Assembly (NCBI RefSeq): GCF_004664715.2 | Contig: NC_051076.1 | Coordinates: 2,854,451 to 2,918,450, forward strand | From: Peromyscus leucopus | Lineage: Eukaryota > Chordata > Mammalia > Rodentia > Cricetidae | Length of the DNA: 64,000 nucleotides | Direction of reading: 5' to 3' | Shown here: positions 25,641-36,492 of the stretch, piece after piece | Position numbering within the stretch: position 1 is the stretch's first letter | Layout: every line of letters starts with the position of its first letter | Notes under the pieces: model-generated | Told to the model about the DNA's origin: nothing | Seen by the model: the letters and a program-made list of their open reading frames with translations, nothing else | Database searches by the model: none | Position numbers and translations under genes: made by a program

Positions 25641-25984
25641 TATAGACAGACTTTTCTTTTTGGGCCACCAGCTCACAAAAAATGACACGGAGACTTATTA
25701 TTAACTATGAAAGCTCTGCCTTAGCTTAGGCTTGTTTCTAACTAGCTCTTATAACTTAAATTAACCCACATTTTTAAATCTACATTCTTCCATGTGCTCA
25801 TTACCTCTGCCCATTATGCCCATCCTGCTTAGCACCTGGCTGGTGACTCTGCCTTTTTTCTTCCCCTAGCTCTCTCTCTGTCCATACCACCTACACCTCA
25901 TGCTTAGCTATTAGCCATTTGGCTTTTCATTAGACCAATCACAGTGAGACCCCTTCACACAGTGTAAAGGAATATTCCACAACA
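25641..25984 (-). mobile_element. ERV LTR, antisense
   Basis: On the minus strand begins TGTTGTGGAATATTCC and matches the family of 16872-17270. Flanking hexamers GCCTCC and GTATCC agree at 4 of 6 positions, compatible with an aged 6-bp duplication. Confidence 0.7.
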
Positions 25985-26549
25985 GTATCCAGTTAATCCT
26001 CTTTCTCACTTTACTATTATGTAGCATTGTTAGTGATACTGAAACTTGTCCCCTGCATTTCTGTTTGTAAGTTATGCTCTTTGAGACTTAAAATATAGGT
26101 TTAAATGTTGTATTTTGTTTCTTTGTAACTCTCTTACCTCTCTTCACCTCCCCTTCAGTCTCTCTGAAGTTACTTTCTTTAGTCTGGCTATAGTGTCAAT
26201 ACACTATGTTTAACAGGAGGCATTTGTTTTTCCACATTTTCTTCTGGTGGTATTATGTTATAAGATACACAGTACTTTGGTCTTCAGGATAAAAATGCCT
26301 GACTTCCTTTCTCTTTAGTATATTTTAAGTTCCTTCTTTGTCTTTACTCGAATTTAAGTAGATAATTGTCTCTACTTGGAGATTGACAATGGCTATGAGT
26401 ATACTATACTGTTTTTAATTCTGTTCCCTATGTGTTTGTTCTTAAATTGAGTTTTCTCAGTTATAAGCCTTTGGATAGGGAGCATTTAGGCCCTGCTAAA
26501 ATTCCATTTTCTAGTGGGATTTTATTATGTATACATCAGGTATGAAATG
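25985..26549. other. Intron 2 spacer, no feature seen
   Basis: T-rich non-coding intron without recognisable repeat or exon. Confidence 0.4.
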
Positions 26550-26848
26550 AAATGTATGGAGGAACTTAATCCCTGTTATAGAAATCCATAGCTGGTCAAA
26601 ATGTAGAGCAACTGATTGTGGGGTACCCAATCTCAACTGATACATCTACAATACAACTCTTACACCTGAGGCTCAGGGAATATCACAGAAGAGGGGCTAC
26701 AGATATTGTGAGAGTCAGAGGACCAGAACGGGACATCTGCTTCAAGATAGTATATTCTATGTATGACAGGGAAGATTGCACCTATGAAATCTCAAAACTA
26801 TGGTCTCCCAAACGAGATGCTGCACGATGACAGCACTAGTTGTTATGC

Positions 26849-27264
26849 TGTCCTGGTTAGTTTTATGTCAATATGACAGAAGCTATAATCATTTGGGAAG
26901 GGGGACCCTCCCTTCAGAAAATTCCTTTATAAGATTGGCGTAAAGGCAAGTCTGTTTGACTTCTTGATGAATGATTGATGTCTGAGGTCCCACTCCACCG
27001 TGAGTGGGACCAACCCTAGACAAGTGGACCTTCATTATGTAAGAAAGCAGGCTGAGCAAGCCATGAGGAGCAAGCTGTGTGCGGCATTCTTCCATTGTCT
27101 CTGTTTCAGTTCCTGTCTCGAGGTTCCTACCTTGAGTTCCAGTCCTGACTTCCCTCAGTGATACAGTATGAGCAGAGAGTTGTAAACTAAAATAAACCCT
27201 TTCCTTCCCAAGTTGCTTTTGGCCATGGTGTTTTAACACAGCAATAGAAAGTCTAACTAAGACA
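26849..27264 (+). mobile_element. MaLR-type LTR inserted in L1, 5-bp TSD
   Basis: 416-bp element from TGTCCTGG to ...CTAACTAAGACA, flanked by identical TATGC (26844-26848 and 27265-27269), the 5-bp duplication expected of MaLR/ERVL. AATAAA lies about 70 bases from its end, giving + orientation. Confidence 0.8.
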
Positions 27265-27556
27265 TATGCCAATATATATGGGGGAAACCTCACAAGGTCC
27301 CACCTCAGATGATGAACTATGGACAATTAATACCTACTGAAAGAGAGAGAATTACTCTTCTCCAGGGATGAGCTGTTTGACAGATTATCCAATTCTAAGT
27401 GGTCAGTACTAAACAGGTATACACCCACACTAAGTGGACTCAGCAGGTTTTATATTTGTATGTATGTATACATGTGTGTGACTATATATGTTTGTATGTA
27501 AGTATGTATACATCTGTATGAATATATATCTATGTGTGTGTGTGTGTGTGTGTGTA

Positions 27557-28071
27557 TGTGTTAATCAGGGTTCTCTAGCATAACAGAACTTATAGAATGA
27601 ATGTCTCTATATACATATAGAAAGTAGATTTATTAGAATGATTTATAGGATGTAGTCCAGCTAATTCAACAATGGCTGGCTGTGAACAGAAAGTCCAAGA
27701 ATCAAGAAGTTGCTCAGTCCACGAGGCTGGATGTATCAGCTTGTCTAGGTAGATGCTGGAATCTTGAAGAAGTAGGTTTAAATGTCAGTGAAGCAATGGA
27801 CTTGCTAGTAGGGCTAGAGCAAGCAAGCAAAGCTTCCTTCTTCCATGTCCTTATATAACTTCCAGCAGAAAGTGTGGCCCAGATTAAAGGTATATCTTCC
27901 TGCCTCAAGATCTGGATTAAAAGAATGTGTCTTTCTGCCTCAGAGATCCAGATTAGAAATGGATCTACCTAATTCAAATTAAGTAAAATTCCCTTACAGG
28001 TGTGCCCTCCATTTTTGGATTATATTTAATTCCAGATGTAGTCAAGTTGACAACCAAGAATAGACATCACA
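27557..28071. mobile_element. Unassigned TG...CA repeat inserted in L1 tail
   Basis: Starts TGTTAATCAGGGTTCTCTAG and ends AATAGACATCACA. It interrupts the TG-rich part of the L1 3' end; the flanks are both GTGTGTAT-like, so a duplication cannot be told from the microsatellite. Resembles a common rodent dispersed repeat whose family name I do not assert. Confidence 0.55.
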
Positions 28072-28200
28072 GTGTGTATATATGCTTATTTATTTATGAT
28101 GGGAGGCATGAGAGGAGAAGGGGAGGGGAAATTATATAAGTACAGTATTCATGCATAAAATTCTCAAAATTCTTTAAATTAATTAAAAAATAATTGTACC

Positions 28201-29399
28201 TCAAAATACAAAGACTGCACTCCATAGACTTTCATATTACTGTTGTCATCTTTTTGTAATTTGTTTCTATATCTCTTCATTCTTCTCTTTCTTCACTGTA
28301 CTCTATCATACAAAGGAGTTGGAGTTCTATGGTGCAGGCAGAGCCCTCCCTCCTTGCTGAGTTAGAATATAGGGACAGCTTGGATAGCATTCTTCAGACT
28401 CCTTGGCAGCTCAGCTGCCTCTAGACCAGAAGATGAGACTGGACCACCTTGCATATTTCTACCTAGAGATGCTGAACAGGAACTAAGTAATAAACAAAAC
28501 AAAGAAGAAAACCAAAACAACAACAACAAAAAAAAATAGAACAAAACCCTGCCAGAGGTGTTGCCAGAGTGTGTGTCATTGGAATATGAAACAGGGCACA
28601 TTTTTCACTTAAAATTTCTACATAGCATTAGGAGTTATTCATTAGGCTTGCTCCTTACAACATTTATCAATACTTTCCCCAATCAGAATATCCCATTTAC
28701 TGTGTTACAATTGCAATAGCACATATTCATACTCTTTTATAATAAAAGTAACTTGTACTTATTTGCAGAGCATTTACATGCTGTACAAAATTTTTGTGAA
28801 TAATAATTAAAGTACTATAATTTCTGGTGCTGAGGAATCTGCCTGCCCTTTAAAAAGGTATCTTTTCTCTGGATAATGTTTCCAAATAATATGTTTTCAT
28901 GTTGTAATACATGATTGTCATTTAATGGAGTGACTCTTAAGTATGGAACTGGTTTAACAAACACACCAAAAGCTACATATTTTAGCCAGAGCTTATAAAT
29001 CATGTTCCACGAAGTCTAATATGCTATTAATTAAAATGCATGGGTTAAATGCAAATTAAAAAATAAAAGATGGAAATCTGAACAATGCTGTTTCATATTG
29101 TTTTTAGGGTGCATTGTAATGCTTAGAGGTATGAAACAAGAAATGGGTGACTTCAGAACAATAAAATTCAACAATAATCTAAGATAATTTCCATTGTTGA
29201 CATAATTTGAAAGCCATTTCCCACTGTCTTCATACTATAAAACAGTTTATCTCTCCCCTCAGTTATTTTCACTAAGATTATTATCTGCTCCTCTGTTTAC
29301 CCAGATATGAATCTGGGTAACTTGGGCAGTTTCAGTTACTATTTGTATGTTAGGAAGATAAGCATTTGTTTTACCTTTGAGGATATTCAGATGGTGTGT

Positions 29400-29400
<1 letters not shown>
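28201..29400. other. Cast intron 2, no gene seen
   Basis: AT-rich intron. An A-rich (CAA)n-like stretch lies at about 28510-28535. No exon or delimited repeat. Confidence 0.45.

Positions 29401-29401
<1 letters not shown>

Positions 29402-29461
<60 letters not shown>
29402..29461. repeat. (CT)30 polypyrimidine tract
   Basis: Uninterrupted CT dinucleotide repeat extended by a CTTTCTCCCTTCC pyrimidine run. A mirror-repeat tract of this kind can form triplex (H-) DNA. It generates the Ser-Leu open frames seen here, which are artefacts. Confidence 0.95.
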
Positions 29462-29462
<1 letters not shown>

Positions 29463-29490
29463 TTCTCCCTTCCTCCCTTTCTTCCTTATT

Positions 29491-29660
29491 GTAAAGATTT
29501 ATTTATTTATTATGTATACAGTGTTCTGCCTGCATGTGTCCCTGAAGGCCAGAAGAGGGCACCAGATCTCAATACAGGTGGTTGTGGTTGCTGGGAATTG
29601 AACTCAGGACCTCTGGAAGATCAGTCAGTGCTCTTAACCTCTGAGCCATCTCTCCAGCCC
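29491..29660 (-). mobile_element. B2/B3 SINE, antisense
   Basis: Reversed B2-type: ATTTATTTATTATG tail side, GGGAATTGAACTCAGGACC body, ending GCCATCTCTCCAGCCC. Abuts the polypyrimidine tract. Confidence 0.9.
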
Positions 29661-30045
29661 TTGTTACAGTTTCTTAAGGTAGTTCAAGAAACAGGAATCC
29701 AAATCCATTCTAGCAGTTATTTGTGCATGCTAGCTTCCAAGTTAAACCTTTAAAAATTTCCACAGTCATTCAGACACAAAAGTTTGTGTACTCAAAGCTG
29801 TTACATGTAACATCATATTATCTTGTGTAAATCATTGTGAGCTAGAGTCGTCATCCCACCCCCTTGAAGACTCTAGACTGTTTTCTGTGTCTTAAGTAGA
29901 AAGGCAGGCCAGTGGCCTCATACACTCCTCTTCACTCTATGTGGACAAAGAAAAGAGAATTGCTGGGTTGGGGGAAGGTACATTCCTTGCATGAGGCAGA
30001 TGGCATCGTTACTGGGTGTTTGGGGGATATAAACTTGAAGATCTG

Positions 30046-30523
30046 TATGGTGGTATTTTATTTGTACTGAAATGTGATTTTAATTGTATGTTAATAAATA
30101 AAGTTGCCCGGGGGTCAGAGCTATTAGAGCCATAGCAAAAGCTGGACGTTGGTGGTGCACGCCTTTAATCCCAGAACTTGGTAGGCGGAGCTAGGTAGAT
30201 CTCTGTGTGTTCAAGGATACAGCCAGCATTGGAGACACACGCCTTTAATCTCAATACCATAGAAGACCTGGAGGGCTGTACAATGTCTAGTGCTCGTCTA
30301 GTGACTAGGCAGTCATGTGGTTGGTTTTTCAACCAATGAGAAGGCAGAACAGAAAGTCTATATAAAGACAAACAGACAGGAAGTAGCTCTTTTCCGGAGA
30401 GGTCTCTTGGCTCAACAGGCTAGCTACAGCAGGCGGGTAAGGCTCTTAGATCTGATCTATTGGCTTTCTTCTTTGCATTGGTTCTGTGTTTCTTATTTAA
30501 TACAACAGTTGGTTACATCTACA
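30046..30523 (+). mobile_element. 5' ERV LTR of composite element
   Basis: LTR of about 478 bp, from TATGGTGG (TG mutated to TA) to ...TTACATCTACA. It contains a CTATATAAAGAC TATA box near 30358 and an internal SINE-like segment (CACGCCTTTAATCCCAG, twice, near 30158 and 30238). It is followed two bases later by a tRNA-Lys-type primer binding site. GATCTG precedes it at 30040-30045. Confidence 0.8.
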
Positions 30524-30525
30524 TT

Positions 30526-30543
30526 TGGCACCCAATGTGTTGG
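30526..30543 (+). promoter_or_regulatory. Retroviral primer binding site (tRNA-Lys type, decayed)
   Basis: TGGCACCCAATGTG begins two bases after the LTR end and resembles the PBS used with tRNA-Lys1,2 (TGGCGCCCAACGTG), with two CpG-decay type changes. Confidence 0.7.
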
Positions 30544-31576
30544 CAAGAGTTTACACCTAAAACCTGAGTAAAAAGATTCTAAAACAGAGCTAAAAACAGT
30601 TCCTAGTTGTCTCTTTCAAATTAGCGGCAGCCTGTGTGTTTGAGCTACTATGGCGGGTTCCTGGCGTGTGCGCTTGACCTGCAGTATGGCAGGAATGAGG
30701 CCTCTACAAGTGGCACATTAAGCTGCGTGGTGAATTTAGCCTTTGCTAGTACAAAATAAAAAAGGTTGCTTGGATAAAAGCATAGACCCAAGATAGCTCC
30801 CAGAGCTGGTGGTAAACATACCACTGCCATGTTGGGAAGCTGAAGTAGGCGGAGCCAGCAGCCACAGCGCCATTTCAGTCTTAGAATGCTGCAGTTTAAA
30901 GCAATAGGCTCAAGGTAAAATAAAAAATAAGCCACGTAAAGATGGCTACCACACAGAGAATCTGGATTTTGTTCTCTTTGATATTCGTAACTGAAGAAAA
31001 ACATTTGATGCAAAAGCTGTTGAGTTATGACAAAATGTATATTTTAAAGGTACCTTGACTTCAAACTTTGGATGTAAGTATATGTTACTTTGGAAAGGAG
31101 GCTCTGCTTTTGTTTCCATAGAAAGTCAGAGGTTATGGATTTGTTCCAGATTAAGATACATCAGGTTTGACCAGCCAAGACCCCCTGAAAGGTCTCCAAT
31201 GACACCATGACGCAGATGATCCAACATCCAGAACCATTTCAAAGCAACTGGCTCAGATGATACACCCTCACGGACTACTCCATAATCCTAAAATTTTCTT
31301 TGTGTCCCCATAAGATACAGCGCCCCCTCCAGCAGGAAGTAGTAAGAGAAGCTACGCCCAAATTTCCAAATATACCAAGCTGGCTTTGGAGATGTGTAAA
31401 AGTTAAAGCCTTCCTCTTTTAAAAAGGAAAGGAAAGAAAAGAAAAGAAAAGGAAAGGAAAAGGAAAGGAAAGGAAAGGAAAGAAAGGAAAAGAAAAGAAA
31501 AAAAAGAAAAGAAAAGGAAAGGAAAGGAAAGAAAGGAAAAGAAAAGAAAAAAAAGAAAAGAAAAGAAAAGGGGAAG
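30544..31576 (+). mobile_element. Internal region of ERV-like element, non-coding
   Basis: About 1.03 kb between the PBS and the second LTR, far shorter than gag-pol-env. I recognise no gag, pro, pol or env reading frame, so this is a leader-only or deleted, non-autonomous element. Its 3' end is a long purine tract (31421-31576, (AAAGG)n/(AAAAG)n) that finishes AAAAGGGGAAG against the LTR, in the place of a polypurine tract. Confidence 0.6.
31421..31576. repeat. Purine-rich (AAAGG)n tract
   Basis: About 155 bases of A and G only. Antisense frames here give low-complexity Phe/Ser/Leu and are not genes. Could be an expanded polypurine tract of the surrounding ERV. Confidence 0.9.
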
Positions 31577-31961
31577 TGCTGTGGGATGGTCTGTATGTCA
31601 AATTGCTCTGATTGGTCAATGAATAAAACACTGATTGGCCAGTGGCTAGGCAGGAAGTATAGGTGGGACTAACAGAGAGGAGAAAAGAGAGAACAGGAAG
31701 GCGGAAGGAGACACTGCCAGCCGCCATGACAAACAGCATGTGAAGATGCTGGTAAGCCATGAGCCACATAGCAAGATATAGATTTATGGAAATGGATTGA
31801 TTTAACCTATAAGAACAGTTAGCAAGAAACCTGCCACGGCCATACAGTTTGTAAGCAATATAATTCTCTGTGTTTACTTGGTTGGGTCTGAGGGGCTGTG
31901 GGACTGGCAGGTGACAAAGATTTGTCCTGACTGTGGGCAAGGCAGGAAAACTCTAGCTACA
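31577..31961 (+). mobile_element. 3' ERV LTR of composite element (different family)
   Basis: 385-bp LTR from TGCTGTGGGATGG to ...CTCTAGCTACA, with GATCTG following at 31962-31967. It is homologous to the solo LTR at 51168-51746, not to the LTR at 30046. Its own left flank (GGGAAG) does not match its right flank, arguing against an independent solo LTR. Confidence 0.8.
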
Positions 31962-31967
31962 GATCTG

Positions 31968-33994
31968 CTTGTTCCTTTATTTTATACTCTGCATGAATTA
32001 ACTGCAATAGTGATTAACTCAAGTTACCAATAATACATCAGTGTTTTATTAAAGAAAAAATAGAAGAACTTCTTGGAGTCATTTAACCAAGAGTGGTCCA
32101 GGTTTGAATTTTCCTTTCCATGCTCTCTATGCCTTCCCTCTTCGCTCTGATGCATGAGTCTGAATCTGTGCCTGCCTAAAGGCTGTCTTGTGAATCTGTG
32201 TCTGTGTGGTCTTTCACTGTGTGTTTCTGTCCCTAACAAAGGGCTTTGCTCTGTCTTTATTGAACAGCACAGTAAGTATCCCATGGGAGAAGGAACAGGA
32301 TACTTCACAGAAATCTTTAACAGCTTCATAAGGGACTAAGTCACTGGATCCAACTTACCCCAACTGTTCCTGACAACAGACAGTGCTACAAACATCATTG
32401 TTCATCAGCCAATGTCCATTAACGTGTTCAACCTCTATGGTGCATTTTAGGCAGTTGCTTTCTACCTCTGTATTTGCTGCCTTCAGCAATTGACACATAT
32501 GCATTACTCTGCGTCAGGGCATGGAAGAGTACATAATTTAAGATTACAGCTATACCTTAGTTTGGATAATAAACGTTGATAACCTGGAAATCCAAGACAA
32601 GTAAAGTTGGTTGTAACATTGTCCTTTTAAAGGCAGAGTATACAATAGGATAGCAGTCTATAGTCTTAAGTGACTTCAAGGTGACCTCTGGTTGTGCGGT
32701 CCAGCAAAAGTTCCAGTCTCTCATAATGTAAGAAGTATTTTCATAATAGTGCATTGTCACAATATCCAACCCTTCTTTGGGATTTATTAAAATTGTTGGA
32801 TTGTTAGGGTTATAGTTTTCATAACATTTGGAAATATTTTGGCCATATTTTTTAAGTACTTTGTTTCTACACCTTTCCTTGGAAGTTGGCAGTTACATGT
32901 AAGCTAGCAGCTTGGTTTCCCTCACTAACACCCACATGCTCCTTATAACTTTCTTCTGGCCCTTTTGCTCTCTGGGGTCTTTTGGGATGTTTTCTGTTGC
33001 CCGTCTCCAGGTCTTTTCTTCTGTGACATCTAATCAGTTCTTAACTGTACTTGCTTTAATTTTCATCACAGGCACTGTGCTTTTTGCTTATAAATACTTG
33101 GCTAATATCTTTATTATACTTTCCATGTCTTTCCCTAACACGTTTAAAACATTTGATTTCAGAATAATTATAGATTCACAGGAAGTTGTAAATATGGCAT
33201 GTGTTGATTACTATATCCATATTTATTATATATTGATATTGATGATATATCCATAGTACAATATCAGTCCTAGGGAACTGGTATTTATCCATTATGTATA
33301 CATTGTTCTGGCCCTGTTATTGTATGTGCAGGTCTGTATAGCCAGCACTTCAATCAAGATACTGGTGTAAGACACAAGACACCTACTCTTGAAACACTGT
33401 ATGTAAAATAGCGCTGCATTTTATTTTGTCTGTATATGTCTTATCTTATAACTTTTTAAAACACTCCAGATATGTGTGAATAGTGTCTTGTTCATATGTA
33501 TTTTTTCCTACCATATTTATCTCAGTTTTCTTCCATTTGTGGATGGCAGTGAGTATGTGTTTAGCACATCATAAGTACTCAACATTCCTAAGTATTGTGT
33601 ATACTGTTTTCAGTTTCTTGATGTTATAGTAGTTCACATTTTAATTGAAAAGTTCTTGCTTTTATTTTTCTAAGACATTTTCTAAGTATAATTGTGTCTT
33701 TAAGATTTATTACTAAAATCACCCTCCATAGAGGTTGTGTCGCTTATTACACATGCTCTGTCGAACCATAAAAAAAGGACATAGCCACTACACAGGGGGT
33801 GACATTTTTGGAAAGGCTTTATGGTTCAATATGATATACTCTTCAGGCAAAATTATGAATGATTGTTTACTTTGTGTGTGTGTGTTTAGTGTATTAATCT
33901 GACTGTTGTTTAATAAAGTGTTTTTAGTGGTATGATAATTTGCACACTGTTAAGGTGTTCCCTCCCACTGAAATTAATAATTTCTGTTTCCAAG
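31968..33994. other. Cast intron 2, end
   Basis: AT-rich intron leading to exon 1z. A 114-codon frame (32912-33256) is hydrophobic by composition of T-rich DNA and has no further support. An old MIR-like fragment may lie near 33540-33600. Confidence 0.45.
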
Positions 33995-34066
33995 AAAAAA
34001 ACAGCAATTTTGGGGAGCAGTCAGCCTTCCAAAAACCATGCTGGTGGAGCTGCTACAGCCACCAAG
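33995..34066 (+). CDS. Cast: Cast exon 1z
   Basis: Twenty-four codons from acceptor CCAAG|AAAAAA (33994/33995) to donor AAG|GTAGGT (34066/34067), phase 0. It encodes KKTAILGSSQPSKNH... then AGGAATATK. Human has KKAASLGSSQSSRTYAGG... in this position, so the LGSSQ and AGG cores are kept while several Ser/Thr/Tyr residues are replaced. It encodes part of the disordered XL region. The acceptor uses AAG rather than CAG and is followed by an A-run, a slightly weak configuration. The exon can be skipped without shifting frame. Confidence 0.93.
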
Positions 34067-34401
34067 GTAGGTCATTTCTGAATTCAAGAAAGCCTTTGAT
34101 CCTCTCTGCTCTACAAGGAAGGCATCAGTCAGTGGGGCCAAGAGGGAAAGTAACAAACACACATACACCCCAGGACCCCAGCCTTCAGTGTCATCCTTTC
34201 TTTAACAAGGCTGCATCTCCTAAAACTCCCTAAACCACAATTGGTAAGCTAGTGTTCAAGTACTAGAGCCTACAGGAGGCATTTGTCATCCAGACAGCCA
34301 CATAGCTGCTTGCTTATTTGTTTTGACATCTGATTGGAAGGCATGACATATGAAAACTTATTGGGTATCATATTATTTCTATGTTGGGAGAGAGGATGTA
34401 G
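34067..34401. other. Start of large Cast intron after 1z
   Basis: Contains a fragment (about 34180-34305) ending CATCCAGACAGCCACA, similar to the MaLR-like repeat at 36184-36492. Confidence 0.45.
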
Positions 34402-34592
34402 CTTCTTTAAGAATATTTTATTTATGTGTGTGTTAGGTCCTGTTTAAGCTTTTGTGCACCATACAAGTGCAGGTGCCCTCTGAGGCAAGAGGGTTGGAAC
34501 CCCTGGAACTGGAATTACATGAGTGGGAAATGAACACAGGTCCTGTTCAAGAGCAATAAGAGCTTGTACCCACTGATCCATCTCTCCCATCC
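34402..34592 (-). mobile_element. B3-type SINE, antisense
   Basis: Reversed tRNA-derived SINE, ending CCCACTGATCCATCTCTCCC with GGGAAATGAACACAGGTCC in the body. Confidence 0.75.
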
Positions 34593-36183
34593 TGGATTTA
34601 GCCACTTGAAATGATTTGAATGATTTAAAATATATTAATTTATCACTGCCATGTAATGTGTTCAATAGGTATTATTATAATAAATATCTGTAGATAGTCT
34701 TGGGCTTTTGCATATAGTGTGAGTGAACTTTTGTTCTGTTCTCCTAATTATTTAAAAAGTGACTAAAATATCTCTCATAGTCATTCATCACACCAGGTTC
34801 TCTGCTAAGTGTTGTGTATAATTATGTTATAAAACCCTCTCAGAACCTTATATTATTTTTCCTCTACTCCTTAGGAAACAATAGCTCAGAGAATTTAGGT
34901 AACCTTGATGAGCTCCCCAAACAATAGAGTATTTTCTTGCAATATTAACACTTTTGAGCTTTGCAGCTTATAAAGGAATCACTGAAACATCACCTTTCAA
35001 GTCCACAAATAAGAGAAAAATTTTTGTTGGTCCTATTGCAACTCTGTGTGTGATCAGTTATATACAAGATTATCTGAAACCTTATGCTATTTCAGATTTC
35101 TCCACACAGTATTTCATTTAAGTACCTGTTCTTTAAAACTTATGATTACCCCATGAAATCTGTTAATTTTTACATTTATACCATTTGTTTCATGAGTGGT
35201 TGATATTTTATTGTGTTCAGAATCCTCAAGGTACTCAATCCAAGAGTCAGTGAAAAGATGTTGAGCCTGTAAAATTAGACTGGGACCATTACCACCCAAA
35301 TTTAAGATCTCAAGTGTATCTATAGACCTTTTCAAATCTCTTTTCTACCAGCCAGTAAAAATGGCAAATAACATTGGAAGATAGTGACTCTTAAACACAG
35401 GGATGCTTTGCTGTTTTAGAGCTGCACTGTTTTCACCTTTGTTGCTGATACTGGGGACCCCACAACACTGCTGCTCACCAAAGAGGTACTGTTTCTTCGG
35501 TCTAACAGCCCGAAGTTTGGATTTACTCTTTGCCGTGTATTTCCTTAGTATAACTGAACTCAGCAGAAGATGAATGCAATCTCTGTTGTAATGGCTGCTG
35601 CAAAGGGGGAAATGAAATAAAATTATGAAGTACTGCACTAGGGCTGGACAGCTGCCAACTCCTGGGAAACCTGCTCACTGTGGTCAGTCCTCAGTATTTG
35701 TTGTTAAGGTGCTGGAGAAGATTTTTCAAGTCTTAATTTTTATGTAATTGGGACCTGTATTTAACTTATGTCTAAATTATGCCTTTAAAATATGATCTAA
35801 TTCATTAGCAAACCCATGGTATTTAGTGAAGTCATTTGAAGGTTCCAGAATTATTGTTAACTGCAACTGTTGGATACTCAGTACTAGTGAGCAGAACACA
35901 ACACCTAGTTTTTTTTTCTAGAATAGGTATGTGAGCTGAGAGGCCTTTTCCATCAGGTTTTTTTGTTTGTTTGTTTTTCACACAAGAAGCTACAAGCCCA
36001 CCTTTCTGAGGTTAAGTGGTCAATAAACATGTTCTATCTTTAGAAACAGAGGGAAACTGGAGGCATTTTGACCACATCTTTTTTGTTTTAGTGTTTAAAG
36101 GTAAACTTGGAAGAATATAGATTTTACAGGGTTTAATTGTTCTCTCCAACCTCTCTCACAACCTTAATTCTTAGGTTTTAAGT
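34593..36183. other. Cast intron, no gene seen
   Basis: Non-coding intron with an old MIR-like piece near 34865-34910 (TCCTTAGGAAACAATAGCTCAG). Nothing else recognised. Confidence 0.45.
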
Positions 36184-36492
36184 TGTATTAGTTACCTTCT
36201 ATTGCTGTGATCAGATATGATGACTAAGGAACTCAAAGAAGGAAGAATTCATTTGGACTTTCAGTGACAGAGGGAAAGAGTCCATCAGAGTGGAGAGAGA
36301 TGGTAGCAAGCTGAGAGAACACATCTTCAACATCAGTCCCCAAGCAAATGAGTGGACTGGCTGCATGTGAAGCATGCAGCTTCCTCCGGCAAGGCTGTGC
36401 CTCCCAAACCTCTCTAAACAGCACCACCAACTGGCGACCAAGGATCCAAGCACAGTAGCCTAGGGACGACATTTATCATTCAAACTGCCACA
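36184..36492 (-). mobile_element. MaLR-like LTR, antisense
   Basis: TGTATTAGTTACC...CAAACTGCCACA. Shares structure with 55375-55707 and with the piece at 34180. Flanking pentamers TAAGT/TAGGC agree only in part. Confidence 0.55.

Larger units (their letters stand above)
26550..28200 (+). mobile_element. L1 (Lx-type) 3' end, 5'-truncated, split by two insertions
   Basis: Three collinear pieces match the rodent L1 3' terminal region. Piece one (about 26550-26848) includes ATAGAAATCCATAGCTGGTC and ACAGAAGAGGGGC. Piece two (27265-27556) includes GGGGGAAACCTCACAAGGTC and CTTCTCCAGGGATGAGC. Piece three (about 28072-28200) is the G-rich and A-rich tail. The gaps are filled by a MaLR LTR and a second TG...CA repeat. 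No intact L1 ORF remains. Confidence 0.75.

Noticed and set aside
26618..26830. 70-codon frame that looked like a small protein
   Set aside because: It lies in the L1 3' terminal region and is repeat sequence, not a host gene.
29307..29753. 148-codon frame
   Set aside because: Composed of the CT repeat and an antisense B2/B3 SINE.
30544..31420. Possible gag or other viral reading frame inside the ERV-like element
   Set aside because: Only short interrupted frames; no recognisable viral domain, so described as non-coding internal region.
31419..31940. 173-codon minus-strand frame
   Set aside because: Its C-terminal part is the translated purine repeat (Phe/Ser/Leu runs) and the rest is LTR.
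32912..33256. 114-codon hydrophobic frame
   Set aside because: T-rich intron DNA gives Phe/Leu/Ile-rich translations by composition; no other support.
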